In this document: positions 37,869 to 47,396 of the stretch, piece after piece
How positions within the stretch are numbered: position 1 is the first letter of the stretch
Layout: the number at the start of each line of letters is the position of its first letter
Origin: Ruminococcus sp.
GTDB lineage: Bacteria; Bacillota; Clostridia; Oscillospirales; Ruminococcaceae
Assembly: GCA_021199375.1 (NCBI GenBank)
Contig: JAJQIB010000029.1
Span: forward strand, 1-64,000
DNA: 64,000 nt
Direction: 5' to 3'
Notes under the pieces: generated by a model
Databases searched by the model: none
Told to the model about the DNA's origin: nothing
The model's input: only the letters and a program-made list of their open reading frames with translations
Position numbers and translations under genes: made by a program

Positions 37869-38837
37869 TCATAATCTATTATAGCACAAAATTTTTGATT
37901 TGGCTATAGTATTTTGAACATTTTCAAAAAAAATTTTATATTCATTTGTTTTTTGGGCATATATTGTGTTAGCGTCATTCATTCGCCTAAACCACGTCAG
38001 CTGTCTTTTGGCGTAATGTCTGGTTTCAAGCTTAATTTTTTCCACGCATTCATCAAGCTCCGCTTCGCCCTTTAGATACGCAATAAGCTCCTTATAGCCT
38101 ATCGCCTGATACGCTGTGGCAGGATTTTTCGTTTCATAAATCTCCCTTGCCTCATCGACCATTCCCGCATCTAGCATTCTATCAACTCTTATATTTATCC
38201 GCTCATAAAGCTCGGCTCTGTCCTCAAAGTCTATCCTTATCACGCATGAGTCATACAGGCTCTCGTCCCCTAGGTTTCTTCTGCGCTGCTCGCTAAAGGG
38301 GATTCCCGTCGTTATGCAGACCTCTATTGCACGCACCACACGCACAAGGTTATTCTCATGTATTTTCTCAGCCGCTTCAGGATCCAGCTCCTTAAGCCTC
38401 TCCCAAAGAGCGTGCCTGCCGTTTTGTTCGGCATACCCTTCAAGCTCAGCTCTAAGCTTGGGATCTGCTCCCGTGTCGTCAAACCTTACGTTGTTTAAAA
38501 GTGAGCTTATGTAAAGCCCCGTGCCGCCGCACACAATCGGCAGCCTTCCACGTGAATATATATCCTCAATGCACCCTCTTGCAAGCTCGACATACTCAGC
38601 AGTCGAAAAGCTTTTATCAAGCGGCAAAAAGCCGGTCAGATGGTGAGGAACTCCCCTCATCTCCTCCTCGGTAGCTCGTGCCGTGATAATCGACATATCC
38701 TTATATATCTGCATCGAATCGGCGCTTATTACCTCACCGCCGTATTCCCTTGCCAAATCTACTGCAAGTCCTGTTTTTCCCGATGCAGTAGGTCCGCACA
38801 CCACAAGCAGCGGTATTTTCTTTCTTTCTGCCGACAT
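37869..38837 (-). CDS. miaA: tRNA dimethylallyltransferase MiaA
   Basis: 322 residues. P-loop GPTASGKTGLAVDLA, then SADSMQIY (Asp) and MRGVPHHL, with GGTGLYI and TRHYAKRQLTWF near the end. It prenylates A37 of tRNAs reading UNN codons, the substrate of MiaB, also in this window. AAGGAGG precedes the ATG by five bases. Confidence 0.96.
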   Translation of the reverse strand: MSAERKKIPLLVVCGPTASGKTGLAVDLAREYGGEVISADSMQIYKDMSIITARATEEEMRGVPHHLTGFLPLDKSFSTAEYVELARGCIEDIYSRGRLPIVCGGTGLYISSLLNNVRFDDTGADPKLRAELEGYAEQNGRHALWERLKELDPEAAEKIHENNLVRVVRAIEVCITTGIPFSEQRRRNLGDESLYDSCVIRIDFEDRAELYERINIRVDRMLDAGMVDEAREIYETKNPATAYQAIGYKELIAYLKGEAELDECVEKIKLETRHYAKRQLTWFRRMNDANTIYAQKTNEYKIFFENVQNTIAKSKILCYNRL

Positions 38838-38847
38838 GTGCGCCTCC

Positions 38848-40839
38848 TTAAACTATTCGCTTAAACTGCTTTTCAATCTCACGCTGAGACATCCGTATCA
38901 TAACAGGTCTTCCGTGAGGGCAATAGCGTATATCCTCCTCAAACACCGATTCCGCAAGCCTTTGAAGCTCGACCAGGCTTGTATCGTCATGTGCCTTTAT
39001 CGCCGCCCTGCACGCCATTGTGTGATAGAGATCATCATACAAATCCGGAGCGGGATCTCTCTGACTTTGAGATAGCTTTTGTGCAATCTCGGTTATAACG
39101 TCCGTGGGATTCTCATCTGCTAAAAGCGCAGGAAGTCCCGTCACTGCAATATTCGGGGCTACATCGGGATCTATTATAAAGCCAAGCTGTGCGACCTTAT
39201 CAAGGCTTTGTACAATAGCGTCATACTCATCAAATGAAAGCATGACCATAATCGGCTCAAGAAGCGTCTGTGACGACAGATTTCTGCTGTCATTTTTTAT
39301 CTGTTCAAATATATACCTCTCATGCGCCGCATGCTTATCTATAAGCAGCATTTCATCACCGCACTGAGCTACTATGTAGGTTTTAAACAGCTCTCCTACC
39401 ACAACAGGCTTGTCCTCATGCTTTGCCTCATCCTCAGCTATAATCGGCTCTGTAGGCTCTCTCTTTTTAAAGTCGTCTGCACTGACGTACTTAAACTCGT
39501 CCTTCGGCTCGTCAGGCTTGGGTTCAGGCAGCTGCTCAGGCTCATCATACTGCTCGCAAAGCTGCTCAAACTCCTTGTCAAGATATACATCCTCAGCTTT
39601 AGGCTCATCGCTGTTTTTAGGCTCCCTCATCTCAGGCTGCTCGTCACGCATAGGCTTAAGCACACCCTTCCAGGGCTTTGAGTCCTCCTCAAGCGAGCTT
39701 AAAAACAGGTCGTCACCGTTGCCGTTATTCTCCACCGGCTTGTTAAGGTTAATCATCATCTGCTCAGGCTTAGGCTCCTGAGGCTTTACATACAGCGTGT
39801 CTGAGGTATAGTGCTTTTTGCTAGTGTCAAGACTCATACGTGTAGGTGTGTCCTTCTTTTCAAGAGCCTCCTTTACCGCAAAGTATACGCTGTCATACAC
39901 ATACCTGTTATCTGAAAATCTGACCTCTGTCTTTGCTGGATGAACATTAACATCCACCAGCTCAGGAGCAAGCGTAATGCTTATAACGCAGGCAGGAAAT
40001 CTTCCCGTCATGATGCTGTTGCGATAGCCCTCCTCAAGAGCCCTCGAGCAAACCTCCGAATGCACATACCTACCATTTATGTAAAAAAGCTGAAGCTTTC
40101 TGTTAGACCTCGAAACCAGTGGCTTTGAGATGTAGCCTGTCACTGTCGCTCCCTCTAGGCTGTAGCTTATCGGCAAAAGCGAGCCTACAAACTCTCTGCC
40201 CAGCACCGAATAGATTGCCGAATATAGCTTTCCATCTCCTGCTGTTACAAACACAGGCTTGTTGTCACGGATAAGCTTAAGGCTCACCTCAGGATGCGAT
40301 ATAGCCAGGCGGCTAACAAGCTCCTGTATACGATTAGCCTCGGTCGAGTCCTTCTTTAAAAACTTAAGCCTTGCGGGTACATTGTAAAACAAATCTCTCA
40401 CAATAATGCTTGTGCCGTTCGGGCAGCCTACCGACTCAAAAGCCATCTGCTTTCCGGCGGCTATCTCAAACCTTGTGCCAAGCTCAGCGTCCTCTGTTTT
40501 GGTGAACACCTCAACCTTTGATACAGCACAAACCGACGCTAACGCCTCTCCTCTGAAGCCTAGCGTGCTTATGCTGTCGAGATCCGACTTGCTTGACACC
40601 TTGCTTGTGGCATGGCGCAAAAAGGCTGTGGGAAGCTCACTGCTTTCTATTCCGCAGCCGTTATCCGTCACCCTCATGAAGGTTCGTCCGCCGTTTTTTA
40701 TCTCGATTGTAACCGATGTCGCACCCGCATCTATAGCGTTTTCAAGCAGCTCCTTTATCACCGAGTTGGGATTTTCAATCACCTCACCTGCCGCAATCAG
40801 CTCATATACCTGAGCATCAAGCAATTTTATAGCTGCCAA
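38848..40839 (-). CDS. mutL: DNA mismatch repair protein MutL (endonuclease type)
   Basis: 663 residues. N-terminal GHKL ATPase (KELLENAIDAGATSV, DNGCGI, GFRGEALAS), a long Pro/Glu-rich linker (about 335-470) and a dimerisation domain with DKHAAHERYIFE, ACRAAI and CPHGRP, the metal-dependent nicking motifs. The usual DQHA form reads DKHA here. Ten bp separate it from miaA and 12 bp from mutS. Confidence 0.95.
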   Translation of the reverse strand: MAAIKLLDAQVYELIAAGEVIENPNSVIKELLENAIDAGATSVTIEIKNGGRTFMRVTDNGCGIESSELPTAFLRHATSKVSSKSDLDSISTLGFRGEALASVCAVSKVEVFTKTEDAELGTRFEIAAGKQMAFESVGCPNGTSIIVRDLFYNVPARLKFLKKDSTEANRIQELVSRLAISHPEVSLKLIRDNKPVFVTAGDGKLYSAIYSVLGREFVGSLLPISYSLEGATVTGYISKPLVSRSNRKLQLFYINGRYVHSEVCSRALEEGYRNSIMTGRFPACVISITLAPELVDVNVHPAKTEVRFSDNRYVYDSVYFAVKEALEKKDTPTRMSLDTSKKHYTSDTLYVKPQEPKPEQMMINLNKPVENNGNGDDLFLSSLEEDSKPWKGVLKPMRDEQPEMREPKNSDEPKAEDVYLDKEFEQLCEQYDEPEQLPEPKPDEPKDEFKYVSADDFKKREPTEPIIAEDEAKHEDKPVVVGELFKTYIVAQCGDEMLLIDKHAAHERYIFEQIKNDSRNLSSQTLLEPIMVMLSFDEYDAIVQSLDKVAQLGFIIDPDVAPNIAVTGLPALLADENPTDVITEIAQKLSQSQRDPAPDLYDDLYHTMACRAAIKAHDDTSLVELQRLAESVFEEDIRYCPHGRPVMIRMSQREIEKQFKRIV

Positions 40840-40851
40840 AAAATCACCTCA

Positions 40852-43461
40852 TCACAAATAACTGGTAAGCTCCTTGACAAATTCACGAAGCTCTACATCG
40901 TCCATTTCATCTATGTTTGTCTCTCTTAGCCTGTCCTTTACCACCGAATCGCCTATCGTCTCAAAGGAAACCTGAGCATCGTCAGCTGGTTTAGCAGCCT
41001 CCTTGGCACGTGCTGATTCCTCCTCCATCTGCTTTAAAAGCTTCTTGGCTCGGTTTATTATCCTTGGCGGAAGTCCCGCAAGCTTTGCCACCTCAATGCC
41101 GAAGCTGTCGTCAGCTCCTCCGCGTACTATCTTACGCAGAAATTTTATATCGTCACCCCTGCGCTTAACCGCTACAGAGTAGTTCTTTACACCGTCAAGC
41201 GTTTTCTCAAGGTCTATAAGCTCATGGTAGTGTGTGGCAAAAAGCATCTTACAGCCAAGTCCCCTTGAGCCTGAGATGTACTCGCATACTGCTCTTGCTA
41301 TGCTTATTCCATCAAAGGTTGATGTGCCTCGTCCTACCTCATCGAGTATTACAAGGCTCTGCTTGGTTGCGTGACCTACTATATCCGCCACCTCGCTCAT
41401 CTCAACCATAAAGGTTGACTGTCCCGATGTTAGGTCGTCAGATGCTCCTATACGTGTAAATATCTGATCCACCACCGAGATTTTAGCGTGATCTGCAGGT
41501 ACAAACGAACCTATCTGCGCCATAAGAGTAATTAGCGCCGTCTGACGCATATAGGTAGACTTTCCCGACATATTAGGACCTGTGATTATTGCCATTCGAT
41601 TGTCCGTGAGATCCAGATATGTGTCATTTGGCACAAAGACCTCGTCCGTCTGCATTAGCTCAACCACTGGATGACGTCCGTTTTTTATGTCGATCACTCC
41701 GTCAATGGCAATTTCAGGCTTCACATAGCTATTAGCTATGGCAATATTTGCAAATGAGCATAGCACATCAATAGTCGCTATCGACTGAGCTGTAGACTGC
41801 ACCAAATCCAGCCAGCTAGCCACTGCCTCTCTTATCTCGCCAAAAATATCCGTCTCAAGGTTTACCACCTTTTCGCTTGCTCCAAGTATTGTGTTCTCCG
41901 CCACCTTGAGTTCCTCTGTGACAAATCTCTCGCAGTTTTTAAGCGTCTGCTTTTTTATGTAGCTTTCAGGAACAAGGTCGTAGTTTGAGCGTGTGATTTC
42001 AATATAGTAGCCAAAGACACGGTTGTAGCCTATCTTTAGGTTCTTAATTCCTGTGCTTTGACGCTCACGCTGCGCTATATCCTCGATTATATCCTTGCCG
42101 CCTGAGATTATGCTTCTTAGTCCGTCAAGCTCTTCATTATAGCCGTCACGGATAACTCCTCCGTCCTTGAGAAGAACAGGAGGATCGTCCACAAGCGCAT
42201 TCTCTATTAGGTTTGAGATGGGCTCAAGCGTTGACATTTTGCGGCTAAGCGTGTCTATCAGCTTGCAGGGAACATCCGACAAAAGCTGCTTTAGCTCAGG
42301 CAGCTTTAGTGCTGTGAGCGAGAGCGATTTTAAATCCCTAGGTGTGGCAGTTTTGTACATTACCCTTGTCATTAGTCGCTCAATATCATATATTCCCGAC
42401 AGCGAATCTGTGATTTCGCCAAGCGTCACGGGATTGTTCACAAGCGCCTCGACAGCATTCTGTCTGTCCATAATCGCCGTAGGATTTATAAGCGGCTGCT
42501 CTAGGTATTTCTTTATGAGCCTTCTGCCCATGCTGGTTTTGGTTTTATCCAGCACCCATAGCAGCGATCCCTTTTTCTCCTTGCTCCTTAAGGTCTCGGT
42601 GAGCTCAAGGTTTCGCCTTGCGGTAAAGCCTATAGTCATGACAGGATTGCCATCGTCCTTTATAAGCGCTGTGAAGCGGCTTACCGATTTAAGCTGTGTC
42701 CTATGAATGTAGCCAAAAAGTCCGCAGACCGAATACGCCTCAACCGAAAGAGGATTTATTCCAAGCTCGTCAAGTGATGAGGCACTAAGCTGTGTTAGCA
42801 CATCATCGGTGTGAAGGCTCGGCTCAAAGTCGCTGTCATCTAACAGCTGAACCGTGGTCTTTAGTGTGCTTCTGACGAATTTATTTACATCCCTTAGCGT
42901 TAGAAAGCCCTCGTTTATGAGCATCTCTGAGGGCATATACCGTGAAAGCTCGCTTATCGAGCGGTCTATCATATCACTATGCGTGAAGGAGTATAGCCTA
43001 GCCTCACCAGTTGATACATCCGCAAAGCAAAGAGCGCACTCGTCCGCGCGTGCATAAAACGAACAGATATAGTTGTTTGAGCCCTCGTCTAAAAGCTCTC
43101 CGTCGGTTATGGTTCCGGGTGTGAGTACCCTTACCACCTCACGCTTAACAAGCTTGTCAGCTCGGTTTGAGGGATCCTCCACCTGGTCACAGACCGCCAC
43201 CATAAAGCTTCTGTCAACAAGCTTTTTTATATAGACATCAGCAGCATGAAACGGTATTCCGCACATAGGCGCACGCTCGTCCAGTCCGCAGTCCTTGCCC
43301 GTAAGGGTGAGCTGAAGCTCTCGTGACACGGTTATAGCGTCATCAAAGAACATCTCAAAGAAGTCGCCGATTCGGTATAGCAAAATATAGTTTGGATACT
43401 GCTTTTTTACAGCCATATACTGCTTCATTCCCGGCGATAGCCTGCTTTCGTCAATATTCAT
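40852..43461 (-). CDS. mutS: DNA mismatch repair protein MutS
   Basis: 869 residues. It starts with the mismatch-binding motif region (YRIGDFFEMF), and its ATPase has GPNMSGKSTYMR, the signature in SQ/STFMVEMSEVADI, and ILDEVGRGTSTFDG. GTG at 43467 is an alternative start. It lies between a YlbF/YmcA-type gene and mutL, as in Bacillus. Confidence 0.97.
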   Translation of the reverse strand: MNIDESRLSPGMKQYMAVKKQYPNYILLYRIGDFFEMFFDDAITVSRELQLTLTGKDCGLDERAPMCGIPFHAADVYIKKLVDRSFMVAVCDQVEDPSNRADKLVKREVVRVLTPGTITDGELLDEGSNNYICSFYARADECALCFADVSTGEARLYSFTHSDMIDRSISELSRYMPSEMLINEGFLTLRDVNKFVRSTLKTTVQLLDDSDFEPSLHTDDVLTQLSASSLDELGINPLSVEAYSVCGLFGYIHRTQLKSVSRFTALIKDDGNPVMTIGFTARRNLELTETLRSKEKKGSLLWVLDKTKTSMGRRLIKKYLEQPLINPTAIMDRQNAVEALVNNPVTLGEITDSLSGIYDIERLMTRVMYKTATPRDLKSLSLTALKLPELKQLLSDVPCKLIDTLSRKMSTLEPISNLIENALVDDPPVLLKDGGVIRDGYNEELDGLRSIISGGKDIIEDIAQRERQSTGIKNLKIGYNRVFGYYIEITRSNYDLVPESYIKKQTLKNCERFVTEELKVAENTILGASEKVVNLETDIFGEIREAVASWLDLVQSTAQSIATIDVLCSFANIAIANSYVKPEIAIDGVIDIKNGRHPVVELMQTDEVFVPNDTYLDLTDNRMAIITGPNMSGKSTYMRQTALITLMAQIGSFVPADHAKISVVDQIFTRIGASDDLTSGQSTFMVEMSEVADIVGHATKQSLVILDEVGRGTSTFDGISIARAVCEYISGSRGLGCKMLFATHYHELIDLEKTLDGVKNYSVAVKRRGDDIKFLRKIVRGGADDSFGIEVAKLAGLPPRIINRAKKLLKQMEEESARAKEAAKPADDAQVSFETIGDSVVKDRLRETNIDEMDDVELREFVKELTSYL

Positions 43462-43493
43462 ATTCACGGTCTACCACACACCTTCATTTAATC

Positions 43494-43901
43494 TTAGTGA
43501 CAGCCTCCGCAGGTAGCACAGCTTCCGCCGCACTGGGGTGCCTCCTCAGGGCAGGTCATGGGATCCTCGCCGTTTGCCGCGCTTGTTATGATATAGCTAA
43601 CGCTCTGAATCAGCTTGTTAAGCGCCTCCTGAGCCTCGTTAAACTCAACCATAGGGGGCATAGCCATAATCTCGTCATACAGCTCACGGATTTCGCTGTC
43701 GAGCGCTGTCATTCTGTCGGTGTCCTTATCGGTCTTAGCCATCTCCTTATTTAGGTCAGCTCTGAGCAGATTAAACTCGCCGATTTTCTTCTGAATTGTA
43801 GGGTCTGTATCGCTTTTGCTTGCAGCCTCCTGATATCTTAAATACCTCTCGTCCTGCTGAATAGCAGCTCCTAGCTCTCTTGCCTGTTCGATAATAGTCA
43901 T
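43494..43901 (-). CDS. YlbF/YmcA (Ric) family protein with Cys-rich tail
   Basis: 135 residues. Helical YlbF/YmcA core (IIEQARELGAAIQQDERYLRYQEA), with a C-terminal tail having five Cys and a final His in the spacing CX6CX3CX2CX2CH. In Bacillus YmcA(RicA), YlbF and YaaT form a complex holding [4Fe-4S] clusters. Position between miaB and mutS matches ricA in Bacillus (miaB-ymcA-cotE-mutS). AAAGGA is ten bases before the ATG at 43901. Confidence 0.85.
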   Translation of the reverse strand: MTIIEQARELGAAIQQDERYLRYQEAASKSDTDPTIQKKIGEFNLLRADLNKEMAKTDKDTDRMTALDSEIRELYDEIMAMPPMVEFNEAQEALNKLIQSVSYIITSAANGEDPMTCPEEAPQCGGSCATCGGCH

Positions 43902-43956
43902 GATCTTCATTTCCTTTCTTACCATTATTTAATATTTTAAATTGCAAAATGCACAT

Positions 43957-45336
43957 TTAAAGCCTTGCTAAAATTTTACCCCTTACAGACCAATTTGCAG
44001 AATCAGTAATTAGTACATCCACAAACTCGCCGATAAGGCTATCCTCTCCCTCAAATTGTACAATTATTCCCTCATCGTTCTTGCCGGTGAGAACGCCAGG
44101 CTCCTTGCCCTTGCCATCGCACAGCACTCGGCAGGCTCTTCCCACAAACCGACTCATCAGCCTATCAGCCACCTCACGCTGCTCCAGCAGCAGCTCTCTT
44201 AGCCATAAGCCCTTTTGCTTGGTGCTTATCTCATCGGGCATCTGCGCGGCTTTGGTGCCGCTTCTTGGCGAATATACAAACGAATAGATATTGTCAAAGC
44301 CCACACGCTTTATAAACTCCTTGGTCTCACAAAACTCCTCATAGCTCTCGCCTGGAAAGCCTACTATTATATCAGTCGAAAATGAGAAGTCAGCTTTTCT
44401 TGAGCGCGCGTATTCTACAATCCTTAGATATTCATCTGAGGTGTAGCGGCGATTCATCTCCTTAAGAACACGATCACAGCCCGACTGAAGAGCCAAATGC
44501 AGGCATTTGCATACCTTATCGCACTCGATTATTGTGTCGATAAGCTCGCTTGTGGCGTCCTTAGGATGGCTCGACATAAACCTTATACGAAAGTCGCCCT
44601 CGATGGCGTTAAGTCGTCTCAAAAGATTCGGAAAGCCGTAGCTGTAGGAGTTTACATTCTGTCCCAAAAGAAAAATCTCCTTGTATCCTCCGCCTACAAG
44701 CTCTCTTACCTCCGCCTCAACCGATGCGGGATTTCTGCTGCGCTCACGTCCTCTTACATAGGGTACAATGCAGTAGGAGCAGAAGTTGTTGCATCCGTAC
44801 ATAATCGGCACAAACGCTGAGAAGGTGCTTGAGCGAAGCTGAGTAAACTCCTCGTCAATATCGGTATAGCGCTCCTCATTATCAAGCAATCGCCTATGCT
44901 CGGTCAGAACGCTTTTTAGCATACTGTAAAGCTCGCCATAAGCGAAGGTTCCGAACACCAGATCCACCTGTGGGTAGGTTTGCATTATACGCTCGGCTGC
45001 CTGATTATCCTGCGCCATACATCCGCAAATTCCTATTATGCAATCGGGATGCTCGCTCTTAAAGTGCTTAAGCTCGCCTATTACGCCGTAAACTCTGTCC
45101 TCAGCGTTCTCCCTTACCGCACAGGTATTAAATATAATAAGCTGTGCATCCTTATAGGCTTTAGTCGGCTCATACCCGACATTCACAAGCGCACCAAGCA
45201 GCTTTTCGCCATCGCTTACATTCTGCTGGCATCCGAACGAATGAACATAGCACCTAGGTTCAGCGCCATGCGTCAGCTTATACTCATACGTATATTTCTC
45301 AAGAAAGCTCTTAGCATCAGCCCTATCGCCGCTCAT
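43957..45336 (-). CDS. miaB: tRNA-2-methylthio-N6-isopentenyladenosine synthase MiaB
   Basis: 459 residues. An N-terminal MTTase domain with Cys in SFGCQQN, NTCAVRE and GCMAQ, a radical SAM domain with CNNFCSYC (CxxxCxxC), and a C-terminal TRAM domain. It methylthiolates i6A37 made by MiaA. It heads the long operon behind the promoter at 45377-45405. Confidence 0.97.
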   Translation of the reverse strand: MSGDRADAKSFLEKYTYEYKLTHGAEPRCYVHSFGCQQNVSDGEKLLGALVNVGYEPTKAYKDAQLIIFNTCAVRENAEDRVYGVIGELKHFKSEHPDCIIGICGCMAQDNQAAERIMQTYPQVDLVFGTFAYGELYSMLKSVLTEHRRLLDNEERYTDIDEEFTQLRSSTFSAFVPIMYGCNNFCSYCIVPYVRGRERSRNPASVEAEVRELVGGGYKEIFLLGQNVNSYSYGFPNLLRRLNAIEGDFRIRFMSSHPKDATSELIDTIIECDKVCKCLHLALQSGCDRVLKEMNRRYTSDEYLRIVEYARSRKADFSFSTDIIVGFPGESYEEFCETKEFIKRVGFDNIYSFVYSPRSGTKAAQMPDEISTKQKGLWLRELLLEQREVADRLMSRFVGRACRVLCDGKGKEPGVLTGKNDEGIIVQFEGEDSLIGEFVDVLITDSANWSVRGKILARL

Positions 45337-45376
45337 CCACTCATCCCACCTTTATATTTTTTGAGCATTCAGGTTT

Positions 45377-45405
45377 ATTATACTACAAAGCTGAGAGTTT
45401 GTCAA
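45377..45405 (-). promoter_or_regulatory. SigA-type promoter for the miaB operon
   Basis: On the minus strand: TTGACA (45405-45400), 17-bp spacer, TATAAT (45382-45377). Confidence 0.87.
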
Positions 45406-45531
45406 GCGTTGTAGTGGGTAGTGGATAGAAAGTTAAAGCCCGAACATAAGTTCGAGCTTCTGCGTGCTAAAGTACATTACCTATGTAATATTTTCGCTCA
45501 AGCTGAGCAAATTATACTTAGCAGGGCTTAA

Positions 45532-46020
45532 ATGCCTGCAAGCTTGAAATCGGGATGTGATTTGTTGAGAATAAATAGAATTCTGAGGCTCGTGGCAATT
45601 TTCTTCTGCGGAGCGTTCGGATACGGGCTTTGTGAGGTTATGGCGAGGGGATTTTCGCATATTTCTATGGGACTTCTCGGTGGGGCTGCTATGTGCCTTA
45701 TCCACCTGATGAATACTGGCAGAAGAACTCCCCTTAGGCTGCTTGCTCTCTTTTGCGTGTCGGCAGTGTTTATCACGCTGTGCGAGCTTGTTACAGGCGA
45801 GATTGTCAATAAGCAGATGGGACTTAACGTATGGGACTACTCGATGATGCCGCTTAACCTCGACGGTCAGATTTGCCTGAGCTTCTCGTGTATCTGGTTT
45901 GCCCTATCGGCGGTCGGCGTCTGGCTTGATGATGTCATTCGTGTGCATATCCTCCACGAAAGGCGCACTCTGCTCGGATTCTCACCGCCCTCATCACACA
46001 ATACACGCCATGCCGTGTAA
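45532..46020 (+). CDS. Small PF06541-like membrane protein (putative ABC-transporter type IV family)
   Basis: 162 residues, about four membrane segments. NVWDYSMMPLNLDGQICLSFS is close to the family's diagnostic segment (split here: WDYSMMPLNLDGQ). No nucleotide-binding domain is present despite the family name; function unknown. It is the only plus-strand gene between 20306 and 58767 and has a weak ribosome site, so the start may instead be TTG at 45562 or 45565. A partly symmetric palindrome GCTCAAGCTGAGC lies upstream. Confidence 0.7.
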   Translation: MPASLKSGCDLLRINRILRLVAIFFCGAFGYGLCEVMARGFSHISMGLLGGAAMCLIHLMNTGRRTPLRLLALFCVSAVFITLCELVTGEIVNKQMGLNVWDYSMMPLNLDGQICLSFSCIWFALSAVGVWLDDVIRVHILHERRTLLGFSPPSSHNTRHAV

Positions 46021-46033
46021 GGCTTTACACAAA

Positions 46034-46066
46034 CAAAAATCCCGCCACCTCTTTTTGGTGACGGGA
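46034..46066 (-). terminator. Intrinsic terminator of rpsF-ssb-rpsR
   Basis: TCCCGTCACC pairs with GGTGGCGGGA (one mismatch) around a 7-nt loop, with TTTTTG following on the minus strand, 22 bp past the rpsR stop. Confidence 0.9.
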
Positions 46067-46087
46067 CTGCTCATATCTGATATCTAA

Positions 46088-46330
46088 TTAGTCTGCAACA
46101 TAAGGCAGAAGAGCTAGATGACGTGCTCTCTTGATAGCTGTGGTCAGCTCTCTCTGGTGATAAGCACAGGTGCCGGTAACTCTGCGAGGAAGAATCTTTC
46201 CTCTTTCGGTCATGCACTTTCTTAGCTTTGCGATATCCTTATAATCAATCTTGTCAGCTCTGTCAACACAGAACATGCAAACCTTCTTGCGACCTCTCTT
46301 CATAGGTCTGGAATTTCTATCCATTGCCAT
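46088..46330 (-). CDS. rpsR: 30S ribosomal protein S18
   Basis: 80 residues. KVCMFC with the later [10 protein letters not shown] and GTCAYHQ supplies the Cys residues of a zinc-binding S18 form, and [13 protein letters not shown] is the conserved end. AAGGAG is nine bases before the ATG. Third gene of rpsF-ssb-rpsR. Confidence 0.97.
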   Translation of the reverse strand: MAMDRNSRPMKRGRKKVCMFCVDRADKIDYKDIAKLRKCMTERGKILPRRVTGTCAYHQRELTTAIKRARHLALLPYVAD

Positions 46331-46366
46331 TATATTTCACTCCTTTTTAAAAGCAATACGAATAAA

Positions 46367-46891
46367 TCAGAACGGTACTCCGTCATCGCTGAATACATCA
46401 AAGTCCTGGAAATCGCCGATATTCACCGGATCGTCCGGCTGCGGCTTGTTGCTCTGGTAGTTATTCGGCTGACTGCTCGGTGCGCTCTGCTGGCTGTAGC
46501 CCTGGCTGTTATAGCCCTGGTTGTAGCCGCTCTGCTGCTGATTGTAGCTTGCCTGAGCGTATCCGCCCTGCTTGGGCTCTCCTGTGAAGGAGACCTCGTC
46601 TACATACACCTCGGTAACATAGTGCTTAGTTCCGTTCTTGTCGTCATATGTGCGGGTTCTTAGGTTGCCTACAAGAGCAATCATTCTGCCCTTAGCAAAA
46701 TAGTGATTTATAAACTCCGCCTGATTTCTCCAGGCAACACAGGTGATGAAGTCCGCCTGACGCTCCTCGCCCTGCTTGACAAAGCTGCGGTCTACCGCTA
46801 CGGTAAATGTCAGCACCGAAACACCTTGGGGTGTGGTCTTAAGCTCTAGGTCACGGGTAATTCTTCCCATGAGAATAACTTTATTCAGCAT
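46367..46891 (-). CDS. ssb: Single-stranded DNA-binding protein
   Basis: 174 residues. OB fold (VILMGRITRDLELK, FVKQGEERQADFITCVAWRNQAEF) followed by a Gln/Ser/Gly/Tyr-rich linker (about 110-160) and the acidic tip DDGVPF that binds partner proteins. Between rpsF and rpsR, the standard operon position. Confidence 0.96.
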   Translation of the reverse strand: MLNKVILMGRITRDLELKTTPQGVSVLTFTVAVDRSFVKQGEERQADFITCVAWRNQAEFINHYFAKGRMIALVGNLRTRTYDDKNGTKHYVTEVYVDEVSFTGEPKQGGYAQASYNQQQSGYNQGYNSQGYSQQSAPSSQPNNYQSNKPQPDDPVNIGDFQDFDVFSDDGVPF

Positions 46892-46921
46892 AATTTTGTC
46901 CTTTCATCTCAAGCCTTAAGC

Positions 46922-47212
46922 TTACTTTACTGTAATCAGAAAACGCAATACGCCCTCGGTGATACCAAGAACACGCTCAAGCTCTGCAGGGAAATCGGTC
47001 TTGGATGTGAATGTCCAAAGAACATAGTTGCCCTCATTCTCGTAGTTGATGGGATAAGCAAGCTTTCTCTTGCCCCAGTCGTTCTTCTCAATGTCAGTAG
47101 CGTTTGCCTTAATAAGCGTATCAAACTTTTCAGTTAGCTCTGCTATTTTCTCCTCGCCATTCTTTGAGCTAAATACTACAACTGCCTCGTAGCTTTCGTT
47201 AATCTTTGCCAT
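46922..47212 (-). CDS. rpsF: 30S ribosomal protein S6
   Basis: 96 residues. KLAYPINYENEGNYVLWTF is the S6 signature, with SKNGEEKIAELTEKF upstream. AAGGAGGTG lies upstream of the ATG. First gene of rpsF-ssb-rpsR. Confidence 0.97.
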   Translation of the reverse strand: MAKINESYEAVVVFSSKNGEEKIAELTEKFDTLIKANATDIEKNDWGKRKLAYPINYENEGNYVLWTFTSKTDFPAELERVLGITEGVLRFLITVK

Positions 47213-47310
47213 CTTAAATGTGCACCTCCTTATGGATTTTAAGTCCGACCTTTTTTGTGTCGAACAAGGATTTTACCGTGCTTATAAGCCTACGCTCACA
47301 AAAACACAGT
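47213..47310 (-). promoter_or_regulatory. rpsF leader, possible S6:S18 autoregulatory RNA
   Basis: The leader has a 7-bp stem GTTCGAC/GTCGGAC (one wobble) just before the ribosome site. Ribosomal S6:S18 leaders are known in many bacteria; I could not match their full consensus here, so this is a suggestion. Confidence 0.35.
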
Positions 47311-47316
47311 GTACCT

Positions 47317-47345
47317 ATTATATCACAAGCCGCCTCTTAAGTCAA
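47317..47345 (-). promoter_or_regulatory. SigA-type promoter for rpsF-ssb-rpsR
   Basis: On the minus strand: TTGACT (47345-47340), 17-bp spacer, TATAAT (47322-47317). Confidence 0.87.
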
Positions 47346-47396
47346 GCAAAAGAAACGGCTTATGGATGTAAATTTTCTGTTAATTTTACTCGACAC

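Noticed and set aside
45420..45460. Hairpin near 45438-45462 as a terminator
   Set aside because: AAGCCCGAAC/GTTCGAGCTT has a mismatch, lacks a proper T-run in either direction and sits upstream of miaB, so it cannot end a known transcript.
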